Positions 54,414-63,492 are shown, numbered from the stretch's first letter. The stretch: DNA of 64,000 bases from Kribbella monticola (GCF_003261635.1 NZ_QFXK01000001.1:1-64000), one strand, 5' to 3'. Numbers and translations: made by a program. The notes: generated by a model from the letters alone, not told the origin.

Positions 54414-55547
54414 ATGTTCGACGAGCGCGATTTGGGCCGGGCTGTCACGTTCGCCAATAGGGGCATTTTCCTGAAGGCGACAGGGGTGCTCGCATTGGTA
54501 GGTGTCGTGAGTCTGCTGATGCTTGCCCCCTTCGGAGGCGCCAGTACGTCGCAGGCCGCTTGTTCGCCCTTGGCACCAGGCCAGGGTGGCGACCCGAATC
54601 CTGGCGGGTCGCTGCGAGACACCCAGATAGCGTTCGCGAAAATCATCGACGAAGTAGCTGTTCATCGTGGCCTGCCTGGTCAGGCGACCCTGGTAGCACT
54701 GATGACGGCTCTGCAGGAATCGCAGCTTCAGAACCTGACCTACGGCAGCGCGGATTCCGTCGGGTTGTTTCAGCAGCGGCCCTCGACCGGCTGGGGCGAC
54801 CGGGACCAGATCTTGAAGCCTCGCTATGCGGCAAACGCGTTCTTCGGCGGGGCGGCAGCGCCGAGCCCGCCTGGACTGGTCGACATCGACGGATGGCCGC
54901 AGATGTCCTACAACGACGCGGCTCAAGCCGTCCAGGCCTCAGGACATCCGGATCTGTACGCGCAGCACGAACAAGAGGCGAAGGACATCGCGGCAGCCGC
55001 CGGCATCGACCTGAACCGATCAGGAGATCCGTACGCCGGCCGGGCTGGCGGCGCCCCACCGAACGAAGGCAACGAGAATCTCGCCGAGGACGAATGCGGG
55101 CAGGGGCTGGTCGCGGGACGACCGGTTAATGGGGTCTGGCCGGAACAGGACGCGACCGTGACGGACCCGACTGGGACCGGCGGGATGGTCACTCCGCGAA
55201 CGGCGGCGTGGGTGGCGCAGGCGCAGAAGACCCTCGGAGCCCTCAGCATGACTTGCTGGGATGCGCACGCTTGGAATCCCACCAGCGACCATCCGAAGGG
55301 GCGAGCCTGTGACGTGATGGTCGGCGCTGATGCGCGGCGCTCCCCGGCGGCGAAGGCGCGCGGAGACCAGATCGCGAATTGGGCGATCCAGACCGCTGGG
55401 CAAACCGGAGTTCATTACGTGATCTGGTACGGCAAGATCTGGTCTGCGCGGCGCGGCACCTGGATTCCGTACAACGGCGGTGGCGTATACAACCCAACCG
55501 ATGCGACCGGTGGGCACTACGACCATGTTCACGTCTCGCTCTGGTGA
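54414..55547 (+). CDS. Two-domain peptidoglycan hydrolase of secretion operon
   Basis: A 377-aa exported protein with an N-terminal membrane anchor (about 20-45). The first domain is a soluble lytic transglycosylase-like fold: MTALQESQLQNLTYGSADS with a candidate catalytic Glu, then VGLFQQRPSTGWG. The second (about 245-377) matches the VanY/ARB_07466-like peptidase fold: SDHPKGRACDVMVG and YDHVHVSLW supply metal-binding His/Asp. Such two-headed enzymes (like CwlT of ICEBs1) open the wall for a type IV channel. It starts 19 bp after the preceding stop. Confidence 0.83.
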   Translation: MFDERDLGRAVTFANRGIFLKATGVLALVGVVSLLMLAPFGGASTSQAACSPLAPGQGGDPNPGGSLRDTQIAFAKIIDEVAVHRGLPGQATLVALMTALQESQLQNLTYGSADSVGLFQQRPSTGWGDRDQILKPRYAANAFFGGAAAPSPPGLVDIDGWPQMSYNDAAQAVQASGHPDLYAQHEQEAKDIAAAAGIDLNRSGDPYAGRAGGAPPNEGNENLAEDECGQGLVAGRPVNGVWPEQDATVTDPTGTGGMVTPRTAAWVAQAQKTLGALSMTCWDAHAWNPTSDHPKGRACDVMVGADARRSPAAKARGDQIANWAIQTAGQTGVHYVIWYGKIWSARRGTWIPYNGGGVYNPTDATGGHYDHVHVSLW

Positions 55548-55602
55548 CGAGAACCGTAAGTTTCTCCAGTGTCGATCTCCCGCCCGAGGAAGCGAGTGTG
55601 CA

Positions 55603-56625
55603 ATGACCGGCCCGTATGATCCGAACGATCACAACGGCCCCGCGGGCGAAAACCCGTGGCAACCAACAGAACCCCCGTACGGCCCGCCGAACCCCCTTCC
55701 GCCGCCACCCAGGGCGCAGTTGCCGTCGGACGCCGGAGGTCGGTCTGAGCCACGGGGGCGGGTCGAGATCTCCGCGGCAACGGCACTCTTCTCGGCTGTG
55801 CCGTGGTTCTTCTGGAGTTTCGTAGTCGTCTCATGGCTGGCAGGGATTGTCGGCTTCGGGTGGGGCTGGATCATCGTCCTGCTCTGGGTGTTGTCCGGCG
55901 CCGTGGTCTTTCTTCGGCCAGTCGAAGACCTTGTCGCTCGTTACCTGTTCAGATTGCGCAAGCCGACACTGGTCGAGCAACAACGGCTCATGCCGGTCTG
56001 GCAGCAGGCGACTGGACGTGCTGGTGTCGATGGGACCAAGTACTTCTTATGGGTACAGGAGTCGGACGAAGTCAACGCAAGTCCTACTCCCGGTCACACG
56101 GTCGCGGTCACCAGGTGGGCGCTTTATACATTGCCTGGCTCGCATCTGGAAGCAGTTCTCGCGCACGAACTCAGTCACCATTTAGGTGGTCGCACCTGGT
56201 TGAGCCTGCTCAGCTTCTGGTATTCGATCCCCGCCCGCTGCGCCTTGATCGCGGCGCGGGCGATTATGCGGCTGATGAGGGCAGTCCCAGCGGTCGGTTG
56301 CGCTATTGGGGGCTTCCTCCTGATCGCGTACGTCGGCATTCTTCTCGCCGTACTGACTTTCGGTAAAAGCCTCACGTTCCCGCTGCTCTTCTTGACTCCG
56401 TTCGTCGCTCCACCGATTCTTGCTTGGCTGAGCCGACGAGATGTCAAGCAGGCGGATCGGCGGGCTGCGGCTATGGGGTATGGGGCGACGTTGGTGCAGG
56501 TGTTCTACGGGTGGCAGATGCAGCATCAGCAGACGTTGGGGCGGGAAGGCAGCCGGCGGTCGCAGTTGATGTCCAGTACGCCGTCCGTGGTAGAGCGCGT
56601 TCAGGCGCTGGAGGGTAGTCGCTGA
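55603..56625 (+). CDS. M48-family membrane metallopeptidase
   Basis: A 340-aa membrane protease. The first about 65 residues are proline/glycine-rich (PYGPPNPLPPPP), then two membrane segments lead to the catalytic region with H188-E189-L-S-H192 and a further pair of segments. M48 enzymes of the HtpX type degrade or process membrane proteins. ATG at 55603 chosen from GAGGAAG upstream. It sits 55 bp after the hydrolase gene and is probably the last gene of the operon. Whether it serves the secretion machine is an inference from position. Confidence 0.82.
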   Translation: MTGPYDPNDHNGPAGENPWQPTEPPYGPPNPLPPPPRAQLPSDAGGRSEPRGRVEISAATALFSAVPWFFWSFVVVSWLAGIVGFGWGWIIVLLWVLSGAVVFLRPVEDLVARYLFRLRKPTLVEQQRLMPVWQQATGRAGVDGTKYFLWVQESDEVNASPTPGHTVAVTRWALYTLPGSHLEAVLAHELSHHLGGRTWLSLLSFWYSIPARCALIAARAIMRLMRAVPAVGCAIGGFLLIAYVGILLAVLTFGKSLTFPLLFLTPFVAPPILAWLSRRDVKQADRRAAAMGYGATLVQVFYGWQMQHQQTLGREGSRRSQLMSSTPSVVERVQALEGSR

Positions 56626-56694
56626 TAAGCGCACATACGCGCTAGTGGCTGCGGTTTCGGCTTGCTTTTGCAGGCTTGTGGTTCGGGGGAGTGG

Positions 56695-57798
56695 CTAGAG
56701 GTATTTGATCTCAGTGGCCGCGGTCGACGGCGTGGCGAAGGTTAGTAGGTGTTCGGCTTCGGTGGAGATTGCGGTGCGGGCCGGCCTGGTCAGTTTGGTG
56801 AGGGGTTCGATTTCCAGGGTGGCGGATTTCTTGCCCTGCCGTATGAGTTTCCACATTGCGGTTACTCGGCCGTCGTGGAGGACTGCGCCTCGGGTGAGGA
56901 CCTCTTGGAGGAGGCGTTCGCGGAGGGGGTCGGAGAGCCAGCGGGTTCGGTTGGTGTGGGAGAGGAGGAGGTTGTCGTATTCGGGGAGGAAGCGGGTGGG
57001 GACCTCGAGGTCTTCTGGGGGGAGGTCGATGGTGGGGAGGTCGAAGAGTTCTCGGGAGGTGGCGGCGTCTGTGTAGGTGCGGAGTTGGGGGCGTAGGCGG
57101 TCGAAGACTTCGGTGAGGTGGGTGAGGCCGGACCAGGATTGGGCGTCGGCGACCGAGGCGGGGCCGTAGGCGGCGAGGTAGCGGAGGACGAGGTTGTCGA
57201 TCGACGGGGTTGGGGTCACGTCTGAGCCGAGCCAGAGGGCGGCGGTCGACATGGTGGGGTTGCCGGACTTGCCCCAGACGCCGCGGGGTGGGATCTGGAT
57301 AGTGGGGAGCAGGCAGCGTACGGCGTGGGCCAGGGATGGGGCGTCGCGGTTGGGCCAGAGGGGCTGGAGGTGTTCGCGGAGTTCGGCTGCCGTGGCGGGG
57401 GAGGTGGCCAGGCGGGCGGCGCCGGCGGCGAGGACGGCATCCATGTCGAGGCCCTCGAGGCGTTTGCGGCCGTAGGTCTGGTTGGCGAAGACCTCCCGTT
57501 CGAGACGGGGCTGGACCAGCGGCCGGATCGCCAGGAAGTCGCGCGAAGACATCAGGTGGATCGTTGCCCTCATCATCGAGCCGCGGACCGCCTGCCGGTT
57601 CTCCAGCAGCGAGGCCAGTTCGGAGGTCTCGAAGGAAGCCAGCCGCGACCACAGGCCGACGTACGGCGAGAGGGGGACCTGGGCCTGCATGCCGACGAGG
57701 TGCTCCACCGCTTCGAGTGCGGTGGCGGTACGGCGTTCGGTCAGCCACTGTCTCTCCAGCGTGGCACGGTTCAGGGCGCGCAGACTCAGCTTCGTCAT
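56695..57798 (-). CDS. AlkZ-like winged-helix DNA glycosylase family protein
   Basis: A 367-aa protein of the HTH_42 family. VGMQAQVPLSPYVGLWSR contains Q38-x-Q40, the catalytic motif of AlkZ-type DNA glycosylases (QxQ) that excise bulky or crosslinked alkyl bases. LEIEPLTKLTRPARTAI and earlier winged-helix segments fill the fold. The ATG at 57798 follows GAGGAGAGG. The gene stands alone, with no biosynthetic cluster for an alkylating antibiotic adjacent, so it would be a housekeeping or horizontally spread self-protection gene. Activity is inferred from the family. Confidence 0.8.
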   Translation of the reverse strand: MTKLSLRALNRATLERQWLTERRTATALEAVEHLVGMQAQVPLSPYVGLWSRLASFETSELASLLENRQAVRGSMMRATIHLMSSRDFLAIRPLVQPRLEREVFANQTYGRKRLEGLDMDAVLAAGAARLATSPATAAELREHLQPLWPNRDAPSLAHAVRCLLPTIQIPPRGVWGKSGNPTMSTAALWLGSDVTPTPSIDNLVLRYLAAYGPASVADAQSWSGLTHLTEVFDRLRPQLRTYTDAATSRELFDLPTIDLPPEDLEVPTRFLPEYDNLLLSHTNRTRWLSDPLRERLLQEVLTRGAVLHDGRVTAMWKLIRQGKKSATLEIEPLTKLTRPARTAISTEAEHLLTFATPSTAATEIKYL

Positions 57799-58052
57799 GG
57801 CCGATCCTCTCCTCAGGTCTGCAGCAAACTCTAGGAAAGGTTCAGGCCAGATCCTGTCCTCTACTCGCCACCCAAGCAGACGCGAGCAGGCCCATGCAGG
57901 GCGCAAGCAGGCGCAAGCAGACAACTAGATGTTTTCCCTTGCCCCGTCAGAATGACGCGAAGTTTTGCTTCCCAGCAGGGTGTCCGGCGAACTAGTGTCG
58001 CGACGGATCGTAGTCGTACCACCACGGTCGTCCACCATGGGAGGGAATGCGC

Positions 58053-59543
58053 ATGACCAAGCACCTGCGCCGCCGGCAGGCGGTCGCGGCCATGACTGCC
58101 ACAGCGGCGGTCCTGGCACTCGGGATGTCGTTCACCAGCGCAGCGGGGGCCGCGCCGGCGAAGGGCACCAGCACTGTCGCAGTGCCGGCCAACCTGAAGC
58201 TGATCAAGACCAAGACATCCCTGCTCGGCAAGCACTACTGGTACCAGCAGACCTTCAAGGGCCTGCCCGTGATCAACGGGTACTACGCCCAGCACACAGA
58301 CAAGTCGGGCAAGGTCGTCCAGACGAACGACGGCCGCGACGCCGTACCGGATTCGCTCGACGTGAGCGCAAAGGTGCCCGCGGCAACGGCGACCCAGTCG
58401 GCCAACACCGTCGTAACGGCGCGCGCCGCCCGGAGCCGGATCGCGGCACCGAACAAGAACGGTACGCCGACGCCGACCGCCACTCAGGGCGCCGCCCAGC
58501 TGGCTGTCATCGGTGGCCCGAATGCCCGGCTGGTCTGGAACGTCACGTCGCGCTCGAGCGAAGGTGTCAGCCGTTCGCTGGTCGACGCCAAGTCGGGCGC
58601 CGTCGTGGACTCGAAGGTGATCAGCCACAACGCCGACGGCAAGGGCTCGGTGTTCGACCCGAACCCGGTCGTCACGCTGAAGAACGAGAACCTGACCGAC
58701 CAGAACGACCAGAACCAGGACGCGCTGTTCCTGGCGCAGAAGAACGTCATCCTGCGCAACCTGGACGGGTCGGGCAAGCTCAACGGCACCTATGTGAACA
58801 TCAAGGAGGCCAAGGGCGGCCTCGCGTCGAGCAAGACGAACACCTTCGTCTACCAGCGGCACAGCGACAAGTTCGAGCAGGTCGAGGCGTACTACCAGGT
58901 CAACCAGACCCAGGAGTACATCCACTCGCTCGGCTTCAAGGACGTGAACAACGAGTCGCAGGACTTCTCGATCAACACGTTCGCCGGTGACAACTCGTTC
59001 TACGACCCGTCGACTGACATGATCACGATGGGCGAGGGTGGCGTCGACGACGCCGAGGACGCCGAGGTGATCTGGCACGAGTACGGTCACGCGATCCAGG
59101 ACGACGTCGTCCCGGGCTTCGGCGAGTCCGAGCAGGCGGGAGCGATCGGCGAGGGCTTCGGCGACTACTGGGCCGTGCAGCAGTCCATCCCGGTCAGCAA
59201 GGGGTACGACATCCCCTGCGTGATGGACTGGGACTCCACGTCGTACACGGACGGGCCGAAGCACTGCCTGCGTCGTACGGACACGGGCAAGACCACCGAC
59301 GACATCGACGGTGAGGTGCACGACGACGGCGAGATCTGGTCGAACGCGCTCTGGGACATCCAGAAGTCGCTCGGCCGGACCAAGGCCAACAAGGTGATCC
59401 TGCAGGGCACGTTCTTCTACGCGCCGGACACCTCGTTCGCCGACGCTGCCCGGGTGACCGTGCAGTCCGCTCGCCTGCTCTACGGCAAGGCGGCCGCCGA
59501 CCAGGTGACCACCGCCTTCAAGGCACGCAAGATCCTGTCCTAG
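58053..59543 (+). CDS. Secreted M36-type (fungalysin-like) metallopeptidase
   Basis: A 496-aa exported zinc protease. A signal peptide (about 1-34) is followed by an FTP propeptide-like domain, which keeps the enzyme inactive. The catalytic part has H342-E343-Y-G-H346 and the third-ligand region AIGEGFGDYWA. It digests proteins outside the cell. ATG 58053 is chosen because GGGAGGG ends 7 nt upstream; an ATG six bases earlier is too close. Confidence 0.92.
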   Translation: MTKHLRRRQAVAAMTATAAVLALGMSFTSAAGAAPAKGTSTVAVPANLKLIKTKTSLLGKHYWYQQTFKGLPVINGYYAQHTDKSGKVVQTNDGRDAVPDSLDVSAKVPAATATQSANTVVTARAARSRIAAPNKNGTPTPTATQGAAQLAVIGGPNARLVWNVTSRSSEGVSRSLVDAKSGAVVDSKVISHNADGKGSVFDPNPVVTLKNENLTDQNDQNQDALFLAQKNVILRNLDGSGKLNGTYVNIKEAKGGLASSKTNTFVYQRHSDKFEQVEAYYQVNQTQEYIHSLGFKDVNNESQDFSINTFAGDNSFYDPSTDMITMGEGGVDDAEDAEVIWHEYGHAIQDDVVPGFGESEQAGAIGEGFGDYWAVQQSIPVSKGYDIPCVMDWDSTSYTDGPKHCLRRTDTGKTTDDIDGEVHDDGEIWSNALWDIQKSLGRTKANKVILQGTFFYAPDTSFADAARVTVQSARLLYGKAAADQVTTAFKARKILS

Positions 59544-59554
59544 CAAGAGCCGAG

Positions 59555-59590
59555 GCTCATGCGCCCACTGGCTACTGTGGGCGCATGAGC
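59555..59590 (+). promoter_or_regulatory. Perfect 14-bp hairpin spanning the SDR start codon
   Basis: GCTCATGCGCCCAC, loop TGGCTACT, then its exact complement, whose last bases contain the ATG at 59585. TACTGT (59573-59578) is a possible -10 for a leaderless message. It may also terminate the M36 transcript. Confidence 0.5.
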
Positions 59591-60493
59591 TGGAGCACTG
59601 CGGATATCCCTGACCTGACCGGGCGCCGCGCCCTCGTCACCGGCGCGACCAGCGGACTCGGCTACGAGACCGCGCTCGAGCTTCTGCGGCACGGCGCCGA
59701 GGTGATCCTCGCCGCGCGCAATCCGGAGAAGTCGGCCCGAGCGGCCGCGGATCTGAAGGCAACCACGGGACAGACGCCCGAAGTACTCGAGCTCGATCTC
59801 TCCGATCTGACGAGCGTCGCCAAGGCCGCCGCGCAGCTCACCGAGCCGCTCGACCTGCTGGTCAACAACGCGGGCGTGATGGCGACGCCGTACCGGCAGA
59901 CCGTCGACGGGTTCGAGTTGCAGTTCGGCACCAACCACCTCGGGCACTTCGCGCTCACTGCCCAGCTCCTGCCGCTGCTGATGCGAGCCGACCGGCCGAG
60001 AGTCATCACCGTCAGCTCGTTCATGCACAAGTCGGTGCGGGGGATCAGTCAGGGCGACTTCCGGGCCGCGAACGGCTACCGGAAATGGGACTCGTACAGC
60101 AAGTCCAAACTCGCCAACCTGCTCTTCATGCTCGAGCTCGACCGGCGTGCCCGCGCCGCCGGATCCAGCCTGCTGAGCGCCGGCGCACACCCCGGCTACG
60201 CCTCGACCAATCTCCAGACGGCAGGCGCCGGGCTCGACGGCGTCACGCTGGAGTCGCGACTCCTGGGCCTCGGCACCAAGCTCGTCGCTCAGTCCGCGGC
60301 GGCGGGAGCAATGCCGACCTTGTACGCCGCGACGCTGCCCGGCCTACCGCCTGGCTCGTACGTCGGCCCGTCGTTCCTCGAGTTCCGCGGCGCACCCAAG
60401 ATCGTCCGCCCGACCAGAACGGCGCAGGATCCGGAGCTGGCGCGGCGGCTGTGGGCCTGGTCGGTCGAAGCCACCGGACTCGACTTGTTCTGA
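59585..60493 (+). CDS. SDR-family oxidoreductase (retinol-dehydrogenase-like)
   Basis: A 302-aa short-chain dehydrogenase. TGATSGLGYETA (residues about 19-30) binds NAD(P), DLLVNNAGVMATP is the NNAG motif, VSSFMHKS supplies the catalytic Ser and WDSYSKSKLAN the Tyr/Lys. The C-terminal part resembles the RDH/WWOX-like group. No canonical ribosome-binding site precedes the ATG, which lies in a hairpin. Substrate unknown. Confidence 0.9.
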   Translation: MSWSTADIPDLTGRRALVTGATSGLGYETALELLRHGAEVILAARNPEKSARAAADLKATTGQTPEVLELDLSDLTSVAKAAAQLTEPLDLLVNNAGVMATPYRQTVDGFELQFGTNHLGHFALTAQLLPLLMRADRPRVITVSSFMHKSVRGISQGDFRAANGYRKWDSYSKSKLANLLFMLELDRRARAAGSSLLSAGAHPGYASTNLQTAGAGLDGVTLESRLLGLGTKLVAQSAAAGAMPTLYAATLPGLPPGSYVGPSFLEFRGAPKIVRPTRTAQDPELARRLWAWSVEATGLDLF

Positions 60494-60579
60494 CGCAAAG
60501 TATCCAGCTAGTGACAGGCCGGCACAGAGGTGGTTACCCTTCGGTAAAACCGCCCAGTAACACCAGTCGGAGGTCACCG

Positions 60580-62163
60580 ATGCGCAGACTCGTGATCGCC
60601 CTCGCCCTGATCGCCGCGAGCGTCGGTCTGGCCCCGATCCCAGCCGAAGCCGCACCAGGGTTCAGTACGGCGTACCAGCGCATCCCCGGCGCAGGTGGGA
60701 CCGAGCTCGGTGCCGTCGTGCTCACCCCGACTGGCCAGGGTGCGGGGCCGTTCCCGCTCGTGGTGATGCCGTCGAGCTGGGGTGTGCCGAACGTCGAGTA
60801 CGTCGGTCAGGGCAGCAAGCTGGCGACGGCAGGATTCCAGGTGATCTCGTACTCCAGCCGCGGGTTCTGGGACTCGGCCGGCGGGATCGACATAGCGGGG
60901 CCGCCGACCGTCGCCGACGTCAGCGACGTGATCGACTGGGCCGGCGAGCACACTCCCGCGGACACCTCGCGGGTCGCCGCGGTCGGTATCTCGTACGGCG
61001 CCGGCGTTTCGCTGCTCGCCTCGGCACAGGACCCGCGGATCAAAGCCGTCGGGGCGATGAGCGGCTGGGCGGACCTGATCGCCTCGCTGAACCCGCACGA
61101 CACGGTCAATCTCCAGTCGGTCGCGGCGCTCCTTGCCCTTGGCAACCTCACCGGCAGGCCGGGTCCGGAGATGCAGTCGCTGCAGACCAAATTCGTCGGC
61201 GGCGACTTCGACGGGGCGATCGCGGAGGCCGAGGCGATCGCGCCGGTCCGGTCCGCCGCGACCATGGTGGACAAGATCAACGCCAACCATCCAGCCGTCT
61301 TCCTGGCGAACGCCTTCGAGGACTCGATCTTCCCGCCGACGCAGTACACGGACTTCTTCACGCGGCTGACCGGGCCGAAGCGGCTGCTCTTCGCGCACGG
61401 CGACCATGCGACGCCCGAGGTGACCGGTGCGATCGGCCTGCCGAACGAGGTCTGGGACGAGCTGGCCCCGTGGCTCCGGCATTTCCTGACCGGCGCAGAC
61501 AACGGGGCCGATCAAGAAGCACCCGTACAACTCAAGTCCCAGCGAGGCGTCTGGCGGAGCTACCCGAACTGGGCAGCCGTCGGCACACCGCGTACGTCGT
61601 ACTTGTCGAAGCCGGCCGGGTTGTCGAGGACCGGCGCGCTGCAGGGGAGTGCCGCGACTGGCTGGTCCAACGCCATCGGGGCGGGCGTTCCCACCGTGGC
61701 GGACAGCGGCGTCGCGATCTTGTCCGGCGCTTTGCAGGGTCTGCTCTCGATCCCCACCGGTGTCGCGATGCCCTTGGTGGACAGGAGTTTCGCCGGAGTC
61801 TGGTCGGGGCCGACGTACAGCTCGAGGACCGTGGTGAACGGATCGCCGCGATTGCATGTGACGGTGACGCCGAGCGGCGCCAACACGTCGCTGTTTGCCT
61901 ACCTGTACGACGTCGACGCGCTCGGCGGTGGATCGCTCATCTCGCACAAGCCGTTCACCCTGCGCGCGGTGACTCCCGGAGTGGCGCGCGAGGTGGACAT
62001 GCGGCTCGAGGCAACCAGTTGGGAGGTGCCGGCAGGACATCACTTGGTCCTGGTCGTCGACACGGTCGACCCGCGGTATCTCGGCCGGAGCTCGCTGGGG
62101 ACCACGGTGCGCTTCAGCTCACCGGCGGGCGATCCCGCCTGGTTGAGCGTACCTGTTGCGTAG
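60580..62163 (+). CDS. Secreted CocE/NonD-type alpha/beta hydrolase
   Basis: A 527-aa exported hydrolase of the X-Pro dipeptidyl-peptidase/CocE superfamily. A signal peptide covers 1-23. The alpha/beta core carries the nucleophile Ser in VGISYGAGVSL, a late Asp in NAFEDSIFPP and the His in FAHGDHATPE. A C-terminal jelly roll (about 390-527) is typical of the family. It cleaves acyl or peptide bonds outside the cell. ATG follows GGAGG at 60569-60573. Confidence 0.88.
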   Translation: MRRLVIALALIAASVGLAPIPAEAAPGFSTAYQRIPGAGGTELGAVVLTPTGQGAGPFPLVVMPSSWGVPNVEYVGQGSKLATAGFQVISYSSRGFWDSAGGIDIAGPPTVADVSDVIDWAGEHTPADTSRVAAVGISYGAGVSLLASAQDPRIKAVGAMSGWADLIASLNPHDTVNLQSVAALLALGNLTGRPGPEMQSLQTKFVGGDFDGAIAEAEAIAPVRSAATMVDKINANHPAVFLANAFEDSIFPPTQYTDFFTRLTGPKRLLFAHGDHATPEVTGAIGLPNEVWDELAPWLRHFLTGADNGADQEAPVQLKSQRGVWRSYPNWAAVGTPRTSYLSKPAGLSRTGALQGSAATGWSNAIGAGVPTVADSGVAILSGALQGLLSIPTGVAMPLVDRSFAGVWSGPTYSSRTVVNGSPRLHVTVTPSGANTSLFAYLYDVDALGGGSLISHKPFTLRAVTPGVAREVDMRLEATSWEVPAGHHLVLVVDTVDPRYLGRSSLGTTVRFSSPAGDPAWLSVPVA

Positions 62164-62250
62164 CGTGCAACTCAGATTGTATGTCTTGCCACATCGCTCC
62201 GGGTGGGCCACTGTGTGTGGTCGAACCGGCACACACCTCGGAGGATGTTC

Positions 62251-63357
62251 ATGGGTACGAGCCGCCGTCGTTTCCTCGGACTCACCGCCGCTGCCGTCGG
62301 CAGTGCCGCAGTGGGAGTCACGCCAGCCGGAGCGAGTTGCCGGGAGAGCGGGACGCTCTATCTCGGCACCTACACCTCGGCGGACGGCGGCGGCACCGGG
62401 ATCGGACTCGCGACGTACGACGGCACCACCGGGGCGATCACGTCCACTGGCTCGCTGACCGGCGTACAGGATCCGTCCTTCCTGGTGATGGCTTCGTCCG
62501 GTCGATTCCTCTATGCCGTGAACGAGCAGACGAGTGGAGGCGTCACCGCGGTCGCGGTGGATGCCCCCGGCAAGTTGCGGGTGCTGAATCGCCAGCCCAA
62601 CGGCGGTTCCGGGCCTTGCCATCTCGCGCTGGTTGCCAACGGCAAGTACTTGCTGAGCGCCAACTACGGCTCGGGTGATGTCGCGGTTCACCCTGTCCGC
62701 GCTGACGGCAGCCTCGGCGCGCGGACAGATCTGGTGAAGCACGTCGGAGCGACTCCACATGCGCACCAGGTGGTGCAGGATCCAACCGGCCGGTACATCC
62801 TCGCCGTCGACCTCGGCACCGACTCGATCTACACGTCCACGCTGTCAGCGACCGGCAAGCTCATCCAGAAGTCGCAGGCCAAGGTTGCGACCGGCGCCGG
62901 CCCGCGGCACCTCGCGTTCCACCCCAACGGCCACTACGCGTACGTCGCCAACGAGGTGAACAGCACCATCACGGTCTGCCGGTACGACGGAACGACCGGC
63001 AAGCTCACCCCGGGTGCCAGCCAGCCCACGGTGCCGGCCGGATCGCCGCAGAACTACCCCGGCGAGGTGATCGTGTCGCCGGACGGCCGCTTCGTCTACC
63101 TCACCAACCGCGGCCACAACAGCGTCGCGGTCTTCGCTGTCGAAGCGGCCGGCGCCTCGCTTCGCCTACTGGCGACGCCGTCGTGCGGCGGCAATTGGCC
63201 GCGCCACTGTGTCCTCGACCGCACCGGCACGTTGCTGTTCGTCGCCAACCAGAACTCGGGCAACGTCACCACCTTCCACGTCGACGTGCAGACCGGCGCG
63301 CTCACCAGGGCGTCGGACTTCAGCACACCGATTCCCGTCTGCGTTCTGCCGGCCTGA
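62251..63357 (+). CDS. Secreted lactonase-fold (7-propeller) protein, Tat substrate
   Basis: A 368-aa beta-propeller of the 6-phosphogluconolactonase/PgL-like (YkgB/YvrE) family. The N-terminus TSRRRFLGLTAAAVGS is a twin-arginine signal, so it is exported folded. Blade motifs repeat with DGRFVYLTNR, GKYLLSANYG and GHYAYVANEV. In the family the cytosolic enzymes hydrolyse lactones; the exported member here may act on another lactone or simply bind. ATG 62251 follows GGAGG with a 7-nt spacer. Confidence 0.88.
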   Translation: MGTSRRRFLGLTAAAVGSAAVGVTPAGASCRESGTLYLGTYTSADGGGTGIGLATYDGTTGAITSTGSLTGVQDPSFLVMASSGRFLYAVNEQTSGGVTAVAVDAPGKLRVLNRQPNGGSGPCHLALVANGKYLLSANYGSGDVAVHPVRADGSLGARTDLVKHVGATPHAHQVVQDPTGRYILAVDLGTDSIYTSTLSATGKLIQKSQAKVATGAGPRHLAFHPNGHYAYVANEVNSTITVCRYDGTTGKLTPGASQPTVPAGSPQNYPGEVIVSPDGRFVYLTNRGHNSVAVFAVEAAGASLRLLATPSCGGNWPRHCVLDRTGTLLFVANQNSGNVTTFHVDVQTGALTRASDFSTPIPVCVLPA

Positions 63358-63363
63358 CAGCGT

Positions 63364-63406
63364 CCGACATCCGCTGCCCTCGCGCGGGTGGCGGATGTTC
63401 GGTTTT
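63364..63406 (+). terminator. Hairpin with T-run after the propeller gene
   Basis: CCGACATCCGC and GCGGATGTTCGG pair with one bulge across a 16-nt loop. The arm is followed by TTTT (63403-63406). Confidence 0.65.
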
Positions 63407-63476
63407 GGGTGAGCTCTTGCGTTTCTGTGAGCCTCGGCTTTGAATAACGTGCGTGTCCGTTCGATCACGCTTCGTC

Positions 63477-63492
63477 ATGACAGCGTTGTAAT
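63477..63492 (+). promoter_or_regulatory. Operator-like site upstream of GH2
   Basis: ATGACAGCGTTGTAAT, imperfect dyad with the CGTTGTAA half-site that also occurs in the GH27 upstream region. It lies 39 bp before the GH2 start. Confidence 0.35.

Noticed and set aside
46356-56625. Conjugative element
   Set aside because: No relaxase, coupling protein, integrase or boundaries in the window. Kept as secretion-like operon.
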